NCBI RefSeq assembly: GCF_003589595.1
Contig: NW_020653713.1
Location: forward strand, 4,012,692-4,076,691
DNA from: Hyposmocoma kahamanoa
Lineage: Eukaryota > Arthropoda > Insecta > Lepidoptera > Cosmopterigidae
Reading direction: 5' to 3'
DNA length: 64,000 nt
Under the pieces are notes generated by a model, which worked only from the letters and a program-made list of their open reading frames with translations, ran no database searches and had not been told where the DNA came from. Made by a program: the position numbers and the translations under genes. Positions 45,436 to 56,540 of this stretch are shown piece by piece. Within the stretch, counting starts at the first letter, position 1. Each line of letters opens with the position of its first letter.

Positions 45436-47309
45436 GACGAACTTGCTAAGTAACAACAAGTCAATCTACCGTTAATTTTTCACAAGCCTTTACCATCTGT
45501 CATACATTTTCCATACAAATCGGATATAATGATTTAAATCCTACAATCTTTATTATTCATACACGCGTCTGTAGTTAACGGCCAATTCATTTGACCATTA
45601 CTATGGAATAAAGCGGTCAATTCTGCATCAACCACTGTAGATTAACTATGTTGTAAAGGTAAACAGATGTCTTTAGCTCTTAAGGGTGTCCATTCACTCT
45701 TACAAACGCAGTATTTAAAGAACTTCATTAAAAAAAAACTTTCTTCCGATTAAGTGGCCCTTGACTTGACAATATCATTGTATCGTTTACTTTAATCCTT
45801 ATTAAAAACTACAAGCAAATTTGGACTTTAAATGTTTACAGCATAGATGTACAGTTGTATGACAGAAACCTGTATTAACTAGTACAAACCGGATATTTCA
45901 AGAAAAAGCCGGTAGCTTTTAGGACCGCATTAAGCAAGATAACAATCTAATTCGGACAGATTGCAGATTGCATTCTTTTTAAAGCACCTATTGGTTATTT
46001 CGATTTACAGTTGTAATTTACAACCTCGAAAACACCTTTCAAGCAACCATTGTATTGATCAGGACTTTGTCTACCGCAAATGCAATTTTGCAACTCTCTG
46101 TGAAGTACAATTTCGCTTTGCTGTTTTCAAATTCTTATGCCTACTGCATTATAGTACAATATGTATTTTTTCGAAAGGAGAACGGGTGAATTTTTTGTCA
46201 AAATTGAGAGGATTATCAATGCCGCTTCTCGTTAAAAATTCCCACAGATTTCTGTGATAGTTTGTGGTGTATGAATGTGCTGAAAACATATCTTTGAAAG
46301 TTTGAGAACTCACCTTCTACTCTAACTTCTTATGTAGCGTAGTTTCAGGGACAACTGGTATGAGGTATTTTCAGTTGTCAATGTTATGAATGGTTAATCA
46401 CGTGTCTCAGGCAAGGTACACGCTCAAGAATAAAACCACCAAACTGAGTGGATGATGGATTCCATATAAACACAGCACGCACACTTTATGGCTTGTCACT
46501 TAATTATTTATTGTTTTAGTTATTTGCTACTTGTTTGTGTGTGTATCATCTAATTGTTATGGTTTTACATAATTATATATCGTGATTGTCAAATTTATGC
46601 GTACTATTTCTATTTGGAATAAAAAATTTATATTTCCTATTTCTGTTTAAGAACTCCTCAAGCTTGACATTTAAGATTGGGATAATATTATTTAATTCTC
46701 AAAGATACAATCGATCTGTTGTGAATGTGCACTTCTTTAAATAAACGATATTGTTTTTTATGTTTGATATGTATTAACTGTTCCATTTGATCTACGTATA
46801 AATTATAAATGAACTGCATTCAAGGCAGCACTATCATTATGTTTATGCATACTAAATTGATGGTTAAAAATAATATTGGATCATTTTTTTTCATATAGGT
46901 CAACTCTTGGTTGCGCTCTCCATTCAGTAGGTAAGGTTAGTACCTATATGAAAAAGCAGAGCCAAGGCAAAAGCAAATTTGTTTGCGTTCCCGAACATGA
47001 TTTCAGGTAACTCTCATTTGTCTTAATTTTGAGGCTCAATATGAAACTATCAAAGCTATACAAACCAAACATTAGCTCAGAACAGATGAAAATATATATT
47101 GATTTAAGGTATTTTATGTCTCCGAGAAAAGGAATCAATCATTGAAAAAGATGACCGTTTATATTTATTGCTTGCTGCTTTTGCAAATTTAAAATGATCA
47201 TTTGAGACTGAGATTTAAATTCAACACTACACCGCACGAAGTAACAACGTGAAAGCCCAAAATATGATGACTTATAGACAGTAGCTTAGATCAAAAATTA
47301 TCTTTTTTT
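45436..47309. other. Non-coding, no recognised feature
   Basis: AT-rich; isolated CAAGCTTGACATTTAAGATT at 46658 relates to the 31.2 kb repeat arm. No gene seen. Confidence 0.45.
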
Positions 47310-47396
47310 AATTAAATTTTTATTGAATTGATATTCACTTATTTTTTGGGAAATTACTCCACTAGTTTGTTATAATTATTAATACAAAGATCGAAC
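47310..47396. mobile_element. Family C arm running into the assembly gap
   Basis: GAAATTACTCCACTAGTTTG and ATTAATACAAAGATCGAAC abut the first N at 47397. The assembly probably broke because of the following hairpin or repeat. Confidence 0.75.
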
Positions 47397-47912
47397 NNNN
47401 NNNNNNNNNNNNNNNNNNNNNNNNNNNNNNNNNNNNNNNNNNNNNNNNNNNNNNNNNNNNNNNNNNNNNNNNNNNNNNNNNNNNNNNNNNNNNNNNNNNN
47501 NNNNNNNNNNNNNNNNNNNNNNNNNNNNNNNNNNNNNNNNNNNNNNNNNNNNNNNNNNNNNNNNNNNNNNNNNNNNNNNNNNNNNNNNNNNNNNNNNNNN
47601 NNNNNNNNNNNNNNNNNNNNNNNNNNNNNNNNNNNNNNNNNNNNNNNNNNNNNNNNNNNNNNNNNNNNNNNNNNNNNNNNNNNNNNNNNNNNNNNNNNNN
47701 NNNNNNNNNNNNNNNNNNNNNNNNNNNNNNNNNNNNNNNNNNNNNNNNNNNNNNNNNNNNNNNNNNNNNNNNNNNNNNNNNNNNNNNNNNNNNNNNNNNN
47801 NNNNNNNNNNNNNNNNNNNNNNNNNNNNNNNNNNNNNNNNNNNNNNNNNNNNNNNNNNNNNNNNNNNNNNNNNNNNNNNNNNNNNNNNNNNNNNNNNNNN
47901 NNNNNNNNNNNN
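47397..47912. other. Assembly gap (516 N)
   Basis: Run of N. The left border is a family C arm; the right border is T-rich sequence followed by a LINE relic. Confidence 1.
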
Positions 47913-47984
47913 TTATTATCTTTTTTTTTTATAAAAAAGTAAACGCGCATTTGACCTCCATCTCACTTGATGAAAAGTGACGAT

Positions 47985-48560
47985 CAGGTCGACGATGTAG
48001 TATCCACACCTAAATGATATCTATTCACTCTCGCCTTGGAAATGTCCAAGTTATAGCGTTCGGGGAACAAGTCCGCAGGCAGGGAATTCCACTCCCTAGA
48101 CGCTCGCCATACAAATGTGGAAGCGTAACGCTTTGTGCGAATCTTGGGAATATCCACAACATAAGAGTAGAACCTCAGCCCACGTCTAGTCCCCCGATGA
48201 TAGAAAGGGGAAGGCGTAATCAAATTACACAATTCCATCGCATCTCATCGCCGTGATATATCCTGTAGAATACCGATAATCAGGCAACTCTACGGCGGTA
48301 TGCAAGGCTCTGCGGTTTCGCATCTACTAACTCCGAGTCACCTACAAGCCTCTTGGTACGCTTGTCTATTGAATCCAAGGTGACCAGTTGGTATTAGCAG
48401 GGCCATCCTATAAGTGGCAGCAGTAAACGAAGGTTCATACACGAAGGGACTTGTTCTTGGTACAGCTGATGCAATTGTCCCGGTGTGAAGAAAAGGATGC
48501 CAAGCTTCTAGGCTACTGAAACCGTTCCTGAAAATGTTAACTAGCAAACACATATTCGCC
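47985..48560 (-). pseudogene. LINE reverse transcriptase C-terminal relic
   Basis: Minus-strand frames spell, in order and with shifts, TLDSIDKRTKRLVGD, RRRVACLSVFYRIYHG, then GLRFYSYVVDIPKIRTKRYA and REWNSLPADLFPERYNL. This is the conserved C-terminal tail of lepidopteran non-LTR reverse transcriptases (a RTK/WNSLP pattern). It is close to the assembly gap, so upstream parts may be missing from the assembly. Confidence 0.7.
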
Positions 48561-49361
48561 TACAGAAATATAGTAAAGACGTGTTATGAAGCCAAAGCTA
48601 TGTTAACAAAATTTAAGAAAACTAACCTTCCCATAATATGTCTTTACAAAGCCTATAGCATGCAAGCGGCACTTTATTAGTAAACCTCTAATGTAAATAC
48701 CACAGATTACCCGTAAACCACAATACGCAACAAAAACGAGTAAAGTTGAAGAGACGGATGCGTTTATTCAAGATAACCATCTTAGATCTTTTCACACAGA
48801 ACTTACTAAGTTACAGTAATTCGTTGGATACGCTCCTTTATTGGAATCGCACAAGGTTGAGGTTTCTGTAGTGCATACGCACAAATCGAATGACATTTGT
48901 TTGAAATAAGAACAAGCTATTTTTAATTTAAGTAACGTTATCAATCGTCTGTCATTTTTACTTTAAAATCGAAGGCTTTTAAAATACTCTCTGGTTTAGA
49001 ATACAGAAAGTTTTTTTTTAAATACGGTTTCGTTTAAACTATATTTTGTCGGTAAGCGGAGGTGTAACAAGAAGTGTCATTGTGATACCGATTAGTGTTG
49101 CCATGTGAACGGAAGCGGAGATATTAAGTTGACTGGAAGTGACACAATGGTGTTAAGAAGGGACGTGTGTATCTTCATTCATAAAACGCCGATAGTTGGG
49201 AATGGGTAGAAGGTAAAATGTAGTCAAGTGGATGCAAGATGTGACATATTCATTTGAATATACTGCAACGGATTTTTACAAGAAAGATGAATGCGTGTTG
49301 GTTTTATTAAAGGCGCGTTTAAATTAGACGCTTGTGGAAGCGCTATTTTTTTTCTTTTTCT
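48561..49361. other. Non-coding, no recognised feature
   Basis: AT-rich spacer between the LINE relic and a reverse family B copy. Confidence 0.5.
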
Positions 49362-49672
49362 TTTTTTTTATTCGACTGTATTTTTTTGTATGTGTGTTAC
49401 GCAATAACTCCGGGTAATTTGTAAACCGATTTTGATGATTCTTTTTTGTTAGAAAGAGGGCACCTCGGTAGTGGTGCCATTTATATTAGAAGAAAATATA
49501 CCACTATAAGGTTGGCAAACTATGTGGATGAATCCGGTTTTGCGCACTTTCCAGTATAACCGATTTCAATAAAACTTGGCAAATAGTATTAGTAAACTTG
49601 GTAAATAGTATTAGTAAACTTGGTAAATAGTAATGTAATTGCACGAACTTTTGAGGTCGGTTCTCTCGGATT
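49362..49672 (-). repeat. Family B repeat, reverse, with internal tandem triplication
   Basis: Reverse copy TTCGACTGTATTTTTTTGTA to AACTTTTGAGGTCGG. At 49575-49636 a 22-bp unit (AAACTTGGTAAATAGTATTA plus GT) is present about three times. Confidence 0.75.
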
Positions 49673-49762
49673 CAATTCGAACTTATTATTAGTTCACTAA
49701 TTGTGCGGCTGGAGCGCCACTGTGGTGCCAATCACGGCGACAAATCGAGTCAATTCGACGAC

Positions 49763-49835
49763 CTTGCTAGCTCAGCTATTAGCACTATAAGTGTTAAAAT
49801 CAGGAGTCCGATTCTCGGTAGGAATAATTTGGAAA
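49763..49835 (+). other. tRNA-like SINE head fragment
   Basis: CTTGCTAGCTCAGCTATTAG followed 35 nt later by GGAGTCCGATTCTCGG gives A- and B-box-like motifs at tRNA spacing. No tail identified. Confidence 0.35.
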
Positions 49836-49990
49836 ACGGACTTTTCTAAATTTGTTCCGATTGGTGAACAACCAGTTGGTTGGTGTTCTGTGTGACCTCG
49901 ACGTACACATCTCTCGATCTCTCGATCAGTGCGGGAGTCCTCAAAACGGTCGAGTTGAAAGCACCAAGAACGAGCGATGCGCATGGAGAA

Positions 49991-50148
49991 AGTAGCAGTG
50001 GTGGTACTGCCACCTTACCTGTTTCTGCCGCCAAGCTGTTCACATTACAGCGTTCCAGTTTTGAAGGACAAGGCCCCTCAGATCTTTGCGATTGAGCGCT
50101 TACCACCAGAAGCACGACTTGTTCGTCCCATCACGTGGTATCATAAAT
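49991..50148 (-). repeat. Family A repeat, copy 15
   Basis: Reverse copy with a central deletion (GTTTTGAAGGACAAGG joined to CCCCTCAGATC); ends GTCCCATCACGTGGTATCAT. Confidence 0.8.
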
Positions 50149-50154
50149 AATCTT

Positions 50155-50592
50155 AGAGTACTAAAAAAACCGACCTCAAAAGTACGTGGAAATAAATATA
50201 ATTACCAAGTTTTATTGAAATCGGTTACCGGAAAGTGCGCAAACCCGTATTCATACCCGAGTTCGCTACTATACGGGACTTTACACAGGAGATAATAAAA
50301 ATCGGTTCTCACCACTCAAAGTACATTGAGAGAAAAACGCCTTGAATTGGAGAATAGCAAAATCAACCATTAAAATAATTGCTCGTTATAATAAAATTTA
50401 GGCGCTATTTATAAAAATGAATCTTCATGCGTGAACAGCCACCCTTAGGGGTGGATGATTTTCTTGAAAATTAAATGAGACCATGGAGGTACCCTCTTTC
50501 CAACAAAAAAAGAATCATAAAAATCGGTTCACAAATACCGGAGTTATCGCGTAACATACATACAGTCGAAATTAAAACCTCCTATTTTGAAG
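50155..50592 (+). repeat. Family B repeat with internal extra sequence
   Basis: AAAAAAACCGACCTCAAAAG to TTTTGAAGTCGGTTAAAA, with about 150 bp of extra, partly repeated sequence in the middle; perhaps two copies merged. Confidence 0.72.
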
Positions 50593-51237
50593 TCGGTTAA
50601 AATTTCAAGAGAAAGAGGTTCTTACTCTCTGCCTACCTCGGTAGGAGACAAGCGTTATTTTGTGTTTATGTATGTACATTTCTTTACGTAGAGGTAACCA
50701 GGTAATACAACCAGGTGGTTTCGCTTGGCCGCAGGGTCACGGTTAACCACGCTCAGCGTGCTAATCGGTCATTGTTTCAAAAGACTCCGGTAATTCCAGC
50801 ATTGTTGATTTATATCGATTTTATTGCTACCACGAATTCGACTTTTCTTGTAAACTACTTCGGGTGTTTTGTTACGTTTTTTTGCGATTCAATTTTATTT
50901 CGTCGTGATTCTTAGCGTTTATGTCTACGGTGCGTTAAATTTGGTATCTTTGGCGTTTAATTTATTGGTTATGCAAGTTTAGTTAATTTTATGCGATTAT
51001 AGTACTGTTAAAGCGTTAGTAAGGTTTAGTAACCGGGGCAATACTTACTAATGCCTTAATTTTGTTTTTTGTATTTGTTATTTTATTAATTTATCTTTAG
51101 TTTTCGTGTAATTCTTTATTTAAATAGGTCAATGATCATTAAATTTTGCAGTAAAAAAGTGACTTTATAGCGACTAGTTTTTGTAAGTCTCAAATTGTTA
51201 AATATTAAAATAATCAGAACCATTAACTTTATTGAAT
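50593..51237. other. Non-coding, no recognised feature
   Basis: Contains the frame 50715-50915, which shows no domain; otherwise AT-rich. Confidence 0.45.
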
Positions 51238-51525
51238 GTTTTGTGAAATTACTCCACTAGGAAATGAAACTATTTTTCCGGATTTAAATCGCGTATATTT
51301 GTTTTTTCAAACAAACCGACGTTTCGGGTCCTTTACAGGTCCCATGGTCACGGTTGACTGTCAACCTTTCCTATGTGTAACAATCGCGAAAACCTAAGAA
51401 CTCGATTACTCCACTAGTTTGTTATAATTATTAATACAAAGATCAAACACTTAGAAAAAAACACGCAAAAGGTACATAGATAAATTTCTGAAGTCCGCTG
51501 GTTCTTCCTGGGCTTAGTAATTAAA
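51238..51525 (+). mobile_element. Family C element, partial, with family E inserted
   Basis: The left arm ATTACTCCACTAG is duplicated around a 146-bp family E insert (51261-51406), then continues TTTGTTATAATTATTAATAC and the head (ATAAATTTCTGAAGTCCGCTGG, shortened). The tRNA-like core is lost after GGGCTTAG. Confidence 0.72.
51261..51406. mobile_element. Family E foldback element with 13-bp target duplication
   Basis: Flanked by identical ATTACTCCACTAG at 51248-51260 and 51407-51419. The insert contains CCGACGTTTCGGGTCCTTTA and CAGGTCCCATGGTCACGG, then CTATGTGTAACAATCGCGAA to the right end. Compared with 22.9 kb, the right arm is the inverse of the other copy's left arm. A 13-bp duplication is unusual for a cut-and-paste DNA element and suggests a retroposition-like event. 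Confidence 0.72.
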
Positions 51526-53011
51526 ACTAAAATAGTAAAAACTAAAGTTATGCAATTTTGATAGTAATCGAAGTGAAGTTTAATAAAATGAAGTTGATTT
51601 GTGATTTATGGGCACGTCCTCTGGTTTCAAGAATTTTGATTTTGACGAAGGCTAGAAGAACAGTGAGAATGGTGTAGAAAAAGGAATTCGAGAACTATTC
51701 AAAATTTCGAAAATAAGTGGCCAGGAACCAGAAAATTCGCAGCTTTCGGATGCAAAGAGAACAATATTTTTTAAAAGCCCACTATTAAGGGCTATCACGC
51801 AATCTTGCAATATCTAGTGCATTCTGTAAGTCTGCTCTGCACCTTTTATTTGTTATCATCGCCTCTTTCTCTTCTAACTTACAATTCATATACTTGTGTA
51901 CAATTCCTTTCAAATATCTACTAACACAATCGATAATATTTTCAACTATTATTACCAACGTATTGAATGAGAAAACAAATCATTGATCCGGTTGTCACCG
52001 GTTCGTTCCGGATTGCGTAGCCTTCTTCTCACGGAACTTACTGTACGGTGACCTGTCATGACGATTGTACTTGCGTATTGTGCGCATACACATGTCTCTA
52101 GGGTTGACATAGATGCGTATTTTATAGTCATTACACGATAATGAGATTGTATGCACAAAATGTCTCTTGTAAATAATATTGATAAAACTAAAAGTATGAA
52201 AGTGAAAACCTAGAAAATCAAGTTTTAATCAGCAGTATTTGTATTAAATTTATAATGTGTTTAGGAAAACAAAACCCAGTACAGTTCTTAAAAACGAAAT
52301 ACTGTATTGGAAAAATACATGATTAAATTTTTGACAACCCTGAAATATAATAGCAGGAAGTACAGGGGTGTGAGTCGATATGACCTCAAGTTACCCATCA
52401 AGCACCCTTACAGAAATCTTCTGTTTTTTTTTTCAATTTTTTTCTCCCATTGTCAAAGTATCTGGAGCATTACATGGCAAACTTGTGATTCAATAGACAA
52501 AAAAACGCAATAAATATCATACGATTTTATTTAAAAAGGGGTTTTGAATCTAATATAGGTTCGATTGGGGTAAGATAAAAAAAAATGGAAAAAAGACAAG
52601 AGCTGCAAATTCGAATCGATTGAATGGATTTTCTGCTATTTATTTGCAATTGTCTTGGATGGTTGGTGACAGATCTTCAAAGGAATCTACAATGGGATTT
52701 TAGTTTATTTTAAGTTTATTTGTCGGAAATCGGTTTCTGTTAAATAATGACGGGTATAAAGAAATGATCATAATTTATTAATAAAGTTTTATGATATCTC
52801 TTTCTGTGTTTTTTTGACCTCATTGACACAATATTTAGTCCGTCGTTGTCCCTCTCGGCCACCGTACGAAGGAGGCCGTTGAGGCTGCCCCGTACCCTGT
52901 GCATCAGGGACTCTACCCGTTTCTGCATTATGGCACAACTTCAACAGCATTCTGAAAGCGTCATTATACTAGACGTCTAGTATAAGACGGTGCCTGGAGA
53001 TTTGTTTTTTA
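51526..53011. other. Non-coding, no recognised gene
   Basis: Slightly GC-richer near 51985-52110 and 52830-52930 (frames of 62-68 codons, none recognised). Otherwise AT-rich. Confidence 0.45.
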
Positions 53012-53212
53012 ACCGACTTCAAAAAAGAAGGAGGTTCTCAAATCGACTCCATTTTTTTGTATGTAGGTATATTGCGCGATTTGTGAACTGATCTAAAGGT
53101 GGCAAACTAAGGGATGAATCCGGTTGCGCGTACTTTCCGGTAACTGATTTCAACAAAATTTGGCAAATAGATATAATTCCACGAAGTTTTGATATCGGTT
53201 TTTTTAGTACCC
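53012..53212 (-). repeat. Family B repeat, reverse, both ends present
   Basis: TTTAACCGACTTCAAAAAAG on the left and GAAGTTTTGATATCGGTTTT on the right show the family's inverted ends clearly; internally deleted. Confidence 0.77.
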
Positions 53213-53763
53213 TATACTGAGGTTGTCACGTGTGATGAAACAGACACAGACGATCGACAGCGCATTTTTATTCGATCGACACTGTGGAATTTAAATTATT
53301 AATTATTAAATTTCACATAACACGGGCACGGTGACCTTTAACATTTAAAGTTTCTAGAGATGTAAAATTGAATTTAAAAAAATCGATTTAAATATCTTAT
53401 CGAGATAGTCTATAACGAAGAGAGAATTGATTTAGAGACTATAGTTTAAGAACAAATTATAAACAAAATAAGAAAGATTCAATTATTGTGTTGTTAAGTT
53501 ACTCAAAAATTACACAACAACTCAAACAATCAACGGCGTAAGTGTCAACAAATTTGTTCGATATTAACTTTGATATTTATTGATCGCTAAGACAGTAACA
53601 ATCGTTAAAATCAGCAAATCTTTTAACTGACAGGTCATATTGATCGTCAAAACCACAGCGCATCGAGCGCCAATAACGACAGTCAAAAATCGAGCAAATC
53701 TGTAAGCACCGAGGAGGTGCTTATATGCTTTCTGTATGTACTTGACCACCAAGATGTACTTAC

Positions 53764-53797
53764 ACGCTCCGTCGTCAAACTCATCGTCACTTTCCAT
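53764..53797 (-). CDS. Possible first coding exon (11 codons)
   Basis: The minus strand ATG at 53797 encodes MESDDEFDDGA and is cut by a consensus GTAAGT at 53763-53758. An acidic N-terminus with a good donor could be a short first exon, but no partner exon or transcript evidence is available, and the read-through frame beyond the donor looks random. Confidence 0.2.
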
Positions 53798-54646
53798 CAG
53801 AAGGGATGGAAGTCAAATGTGCACTTAACTTTTAATTAAAAAAGTTACATGCGTAAAAGAATTGGCAATTAAGCAAACTATATTTGAGTTGCAAAAACGA
53901 GCGATTCGTTCTTTGTACCGATTAGGTTTTCGGGTTTCTCTCAGAGAATAGCTTAGGGAGACTGGTATCATGATGTGGCATCACAGTAGGTACATTTACT
54001 CAAATATTTTGCATGCCCGTAAAAATATACATAATTTCATTAAGAAACAAAATGTCCATAATATTAACCTTAGAACTCATTGTACCACGATTTTATTTAA
54101 CTAAAGTAAACGATTCTTTTATGAGGAACTGAATACGTTTTTACAACAAGCACAACTATATTAAGATTATCATTTCCTAAGTTTAAAACTTACATTAAAA
54201 GATTTTAATTGAAGTCATATTTCAAAATTGTATGCACCCTTACGAATTTCTCTATGTGCTTATTACGGATTTTTGTATTGAGTTTAAATGGCTAATTCTT
54301 TCTTTTCCACCTCGTGTATTAAGCTTATTTAGTATATATTATTTCCTTTATTTAATGACGTGATATATTGAAATTTATTCGTGGTGTTAACAAAACCTAA
54401 TAAATGTTTATCTCTGATGTAACATAGTAAAACATGTTACCTACAAAAACGAGTTTGATTATTTACGTCAGTATACTGTTCACACCATTTTGAATAACTG
54501 AAGTAATCCAAACTTATTGGTAATTAATTAGGAGACGAGACTGCCGGTAAAAATTTTTAATTTGTATCTCTTCAGCATTTATAATTTATTACTCAAGTAA
54601 TTATTTAGAAGCGAATTTTGTATATTTTTGGTTTTTTATTATTATT
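53798..54646. other. Non-coding, no recognised feature
   Basis: AT-rich upstream of family A copy 16. Confidence 0.5.
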
Positions 54647-54780
54647 CCAAGTGACGGGACCAACAAGTCGTGCGCCTGATGGTAAGTGACACGCCTGTTC
54701 ATAACAGTTGCAGCGCCACTCGGAACTTTAACTCGCACAGATCTGATCTCTATTGCGCTTGTCACCTTTAGACATAGTTA

Positions 54781-55413
54781 AGCCCTGCGCAGACGGCACA
54801 CTTTTTGTGCGATCGAGTCTGCGGCGCACAAAAAGTCTGCATGGCGCGCAAAAAGTCGGTCGCGGATTTTTCACAGACTCAACGCACACGACGCACATCT
54901 TCGCTCATTTTGTCGGCAGAGCTGTAGGGACGTAGACGCTATGGAAATCGTGCAGAGATCGCGAAGTGAAGAAGAGATCAAACATGTCCAAACAGGAGCG
55001 GAATAAACATTACAGCACACTTCTTCCCACATTTTTCTTTTTAAATGTCTATCATGATATTCTGCCTTAGAAGTATCATAAATTGCTGGTCTGTTTTGTA
55101 TTTCTTGAATTAACATAGTTACATCGACCTCTGGCGCCATGATAATAGATCGCATGCATTACGTCCACCCCTAGCAAATGCAGATTGCCGACTAAAGTGT
55201 GCGCCGTCTGCGTTAGCGCGCGATGAAGCAAACGTTCAATGTTTTTCACACACTTTTTGTGCGGAGCGGCGCGGTGCGATCTGCCCGAATTACACGGATT
55301 TTTTGTGCGCCGGACTTTTTGCGCGTCGTGTGCGTTACTGCATATAATTGCATAGGTTCTATTTTCACAGACTAAAAAGTGCGTCACGGATAGTCTGTCG
55401 TCTGCGCAGGGCC
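54781..55413 (-). mobile_element. PIF/Harbinger-type transposon, internally deleted, with MADF fragment
   Basis: A 633-bp element flanked by TTA on both sides (54778-54780, 55414-55416). Ends are AGCCCTGCGCAGACG on the left and, inverted, GGCCCTGCGCAGACG on the right. Subterminal copies of GCGCACAAAAAGTC-like motifs lie at both ends, which are likely transposase binding repeats. A minus-strand frame (55155 downward) encodes the start of a MADF/Myb-like domain. The 3-bp TTA duplication plus GGCCCTG ends and a MADF accessory protein fit PIF/Harbinger. It sits inside a copy of family A, whose sequence rejoins exactly across it. Confidence 0.85.
55010..55155 (-). pseudogene. MADF (Myb/SANT-like) domain fragment of Harbinger element
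   Basis: The minus-strand peptide contains VTMLIQEIQNRPAIYDTSKA and YHDRHLKRKMWEEV, the first two helices of a MADF domain (LI..V..RP.LYD...Y.D...R...WE.V). In autonomous Harbinger elements the MADF/Myb-like protein binds DNA and helps import the transposase into the nucleus. After WEEVCCN the frame continues into unrelated sequence, so the third helix and all of the DDE transposase are deleted. Confidence 0.7.
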
Positions 55414-55436
55414 TTAAGTTGACAATAACCTGTAAC

Positions 55437-55613
55437 TCACTCTAATTGTATAAAATATCTAATGTTTGCTTTGTTGTTGTGTATGATTTTATTTTTATTT
55501 AATTTTTTTTGTTATTTTATTTGAATTTTTTCTTTTAATTTAACTTCATCATTTTTTTACTGTGTATTTTTGTGTTGTGGCGTAGTAATAAATGATTTCT
55601 ATTCTATTCTATC
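55437..55613 (+). mobile_element. Retroposon 3' end inside family A copy 16
   Basis: About 177 bp of T-rich sequence ending AATAAATGATTTCTATTCTA(TTCTA)n, a tail typical of insect non-LTR elements. TAACTCAC on the left and TAATTTCAC on the right resemble a degraded target duplication. Confidence 0.5.
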
Positions 55614-56383
55614 CTAATTTCACTAATAGGTCCGTAACCGTTCAAAACCGGAACGCAGTTAATGTTTACATTACTGCTTGGGGAAGAAATAGGTAAGGTA
55701 GCAGTACTTCCCTGGACGAACTCTCTCACAAGGAGCTCTACTGCTACTAAATAAAACAAAATAATGAAAGTGATCCATAGTCTCTGTCTACCAAGATGGG
55801 CGATAGGCGTGATATGTTCATGCGTATAATCATTGACTTACAATTATATGGACGTCGGGTCCGTGCTAAAAAGTGTCCGAACTTATAGGGCGTTAAAATC
55901 GTATACAGAGCGTCATTCACGCTTTAGTCTTCGTTTGTTCGACTGACAGCGAAGCAAGCAAAATTAGACAGTACTGCGGTGAAATTACAATTTAAATTCA
56001 ACATTTTAGCTTTTTCATATTCCTTTACATGTCACTACGTTTAAATAGGTTGACTTGGGACATTTTTTTCGTGGTTTTTGTATTAGATCCGTCGTCCATT
56101 TATTTGTAAGTCAATGTTTAAAACAATATCCTCTTAGGGGAAAACAGTTTGAATAAATATAACACCCTATTAATATTAATCCGAAAAAGCTTTCACTAAT
56201 AATATAATTTTGTTGGCGAAAGTGAATGTTGATGATTTTTTGTTTATAAACTTTAAACGGATTATGGCCAAGGTAGAGGACGACTTTGCCTTTTGACTTT
56301 TGTTTTTCTAGTGACGTCAGCAGAAACAATTTGACCTAAAATGATCATGGAGGAGATTCAAATATGTATATCTCAGAGGGGTA

Positions 56384-56540
56384 TCTCAAAGCGCAATTGC
56401 ATCGATGCAGTCGCCTTTGAATCCCGAGTGTAGCGATGCAATCGCGCGTTTGGATCGATGCAGTGGCGCGCTTGCATCGCGTTTGCATTGCGTTTACACT
56501 GCTGCTAAAAATGGCCGTGTGTGACCGCTCTCAAAGTCAA
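56384..56540. mobile_element. MITE-like repeat, copy 2 of the 23.7 kb family
   Basis: Shares the GATGCAATCGCGCGTTTG and CTTGCATCGCGTTTGC blocks and the GTGTGTGACCGC end with 23706-23921; the left arm is short. TCTCAAAG occurs at 56384-56391 and 56529-56536, an 8-bp direct repeat that could be a hAT-type duplication or part of the element end. Confidence 0.6.

Larger units (their letters stand above)
54647..55748 (+). repeat. Family A repeat, copy 16 (contains Harbinger and a retroposon tail)
   Basis: Left part 54647-54780, Harbinger 54781-55413, then GTTGACAATAACCTGTAA; a second insertion at about 55437-55613; and the 3' part to CTCTACTGCTACT at 55748. Confidence 0.83.

Noticed and set aside
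47354..47950. 198-codon ORF across the assembly gap
   Set aside because: Almost entirely unknown residues from N bases; an artefact.
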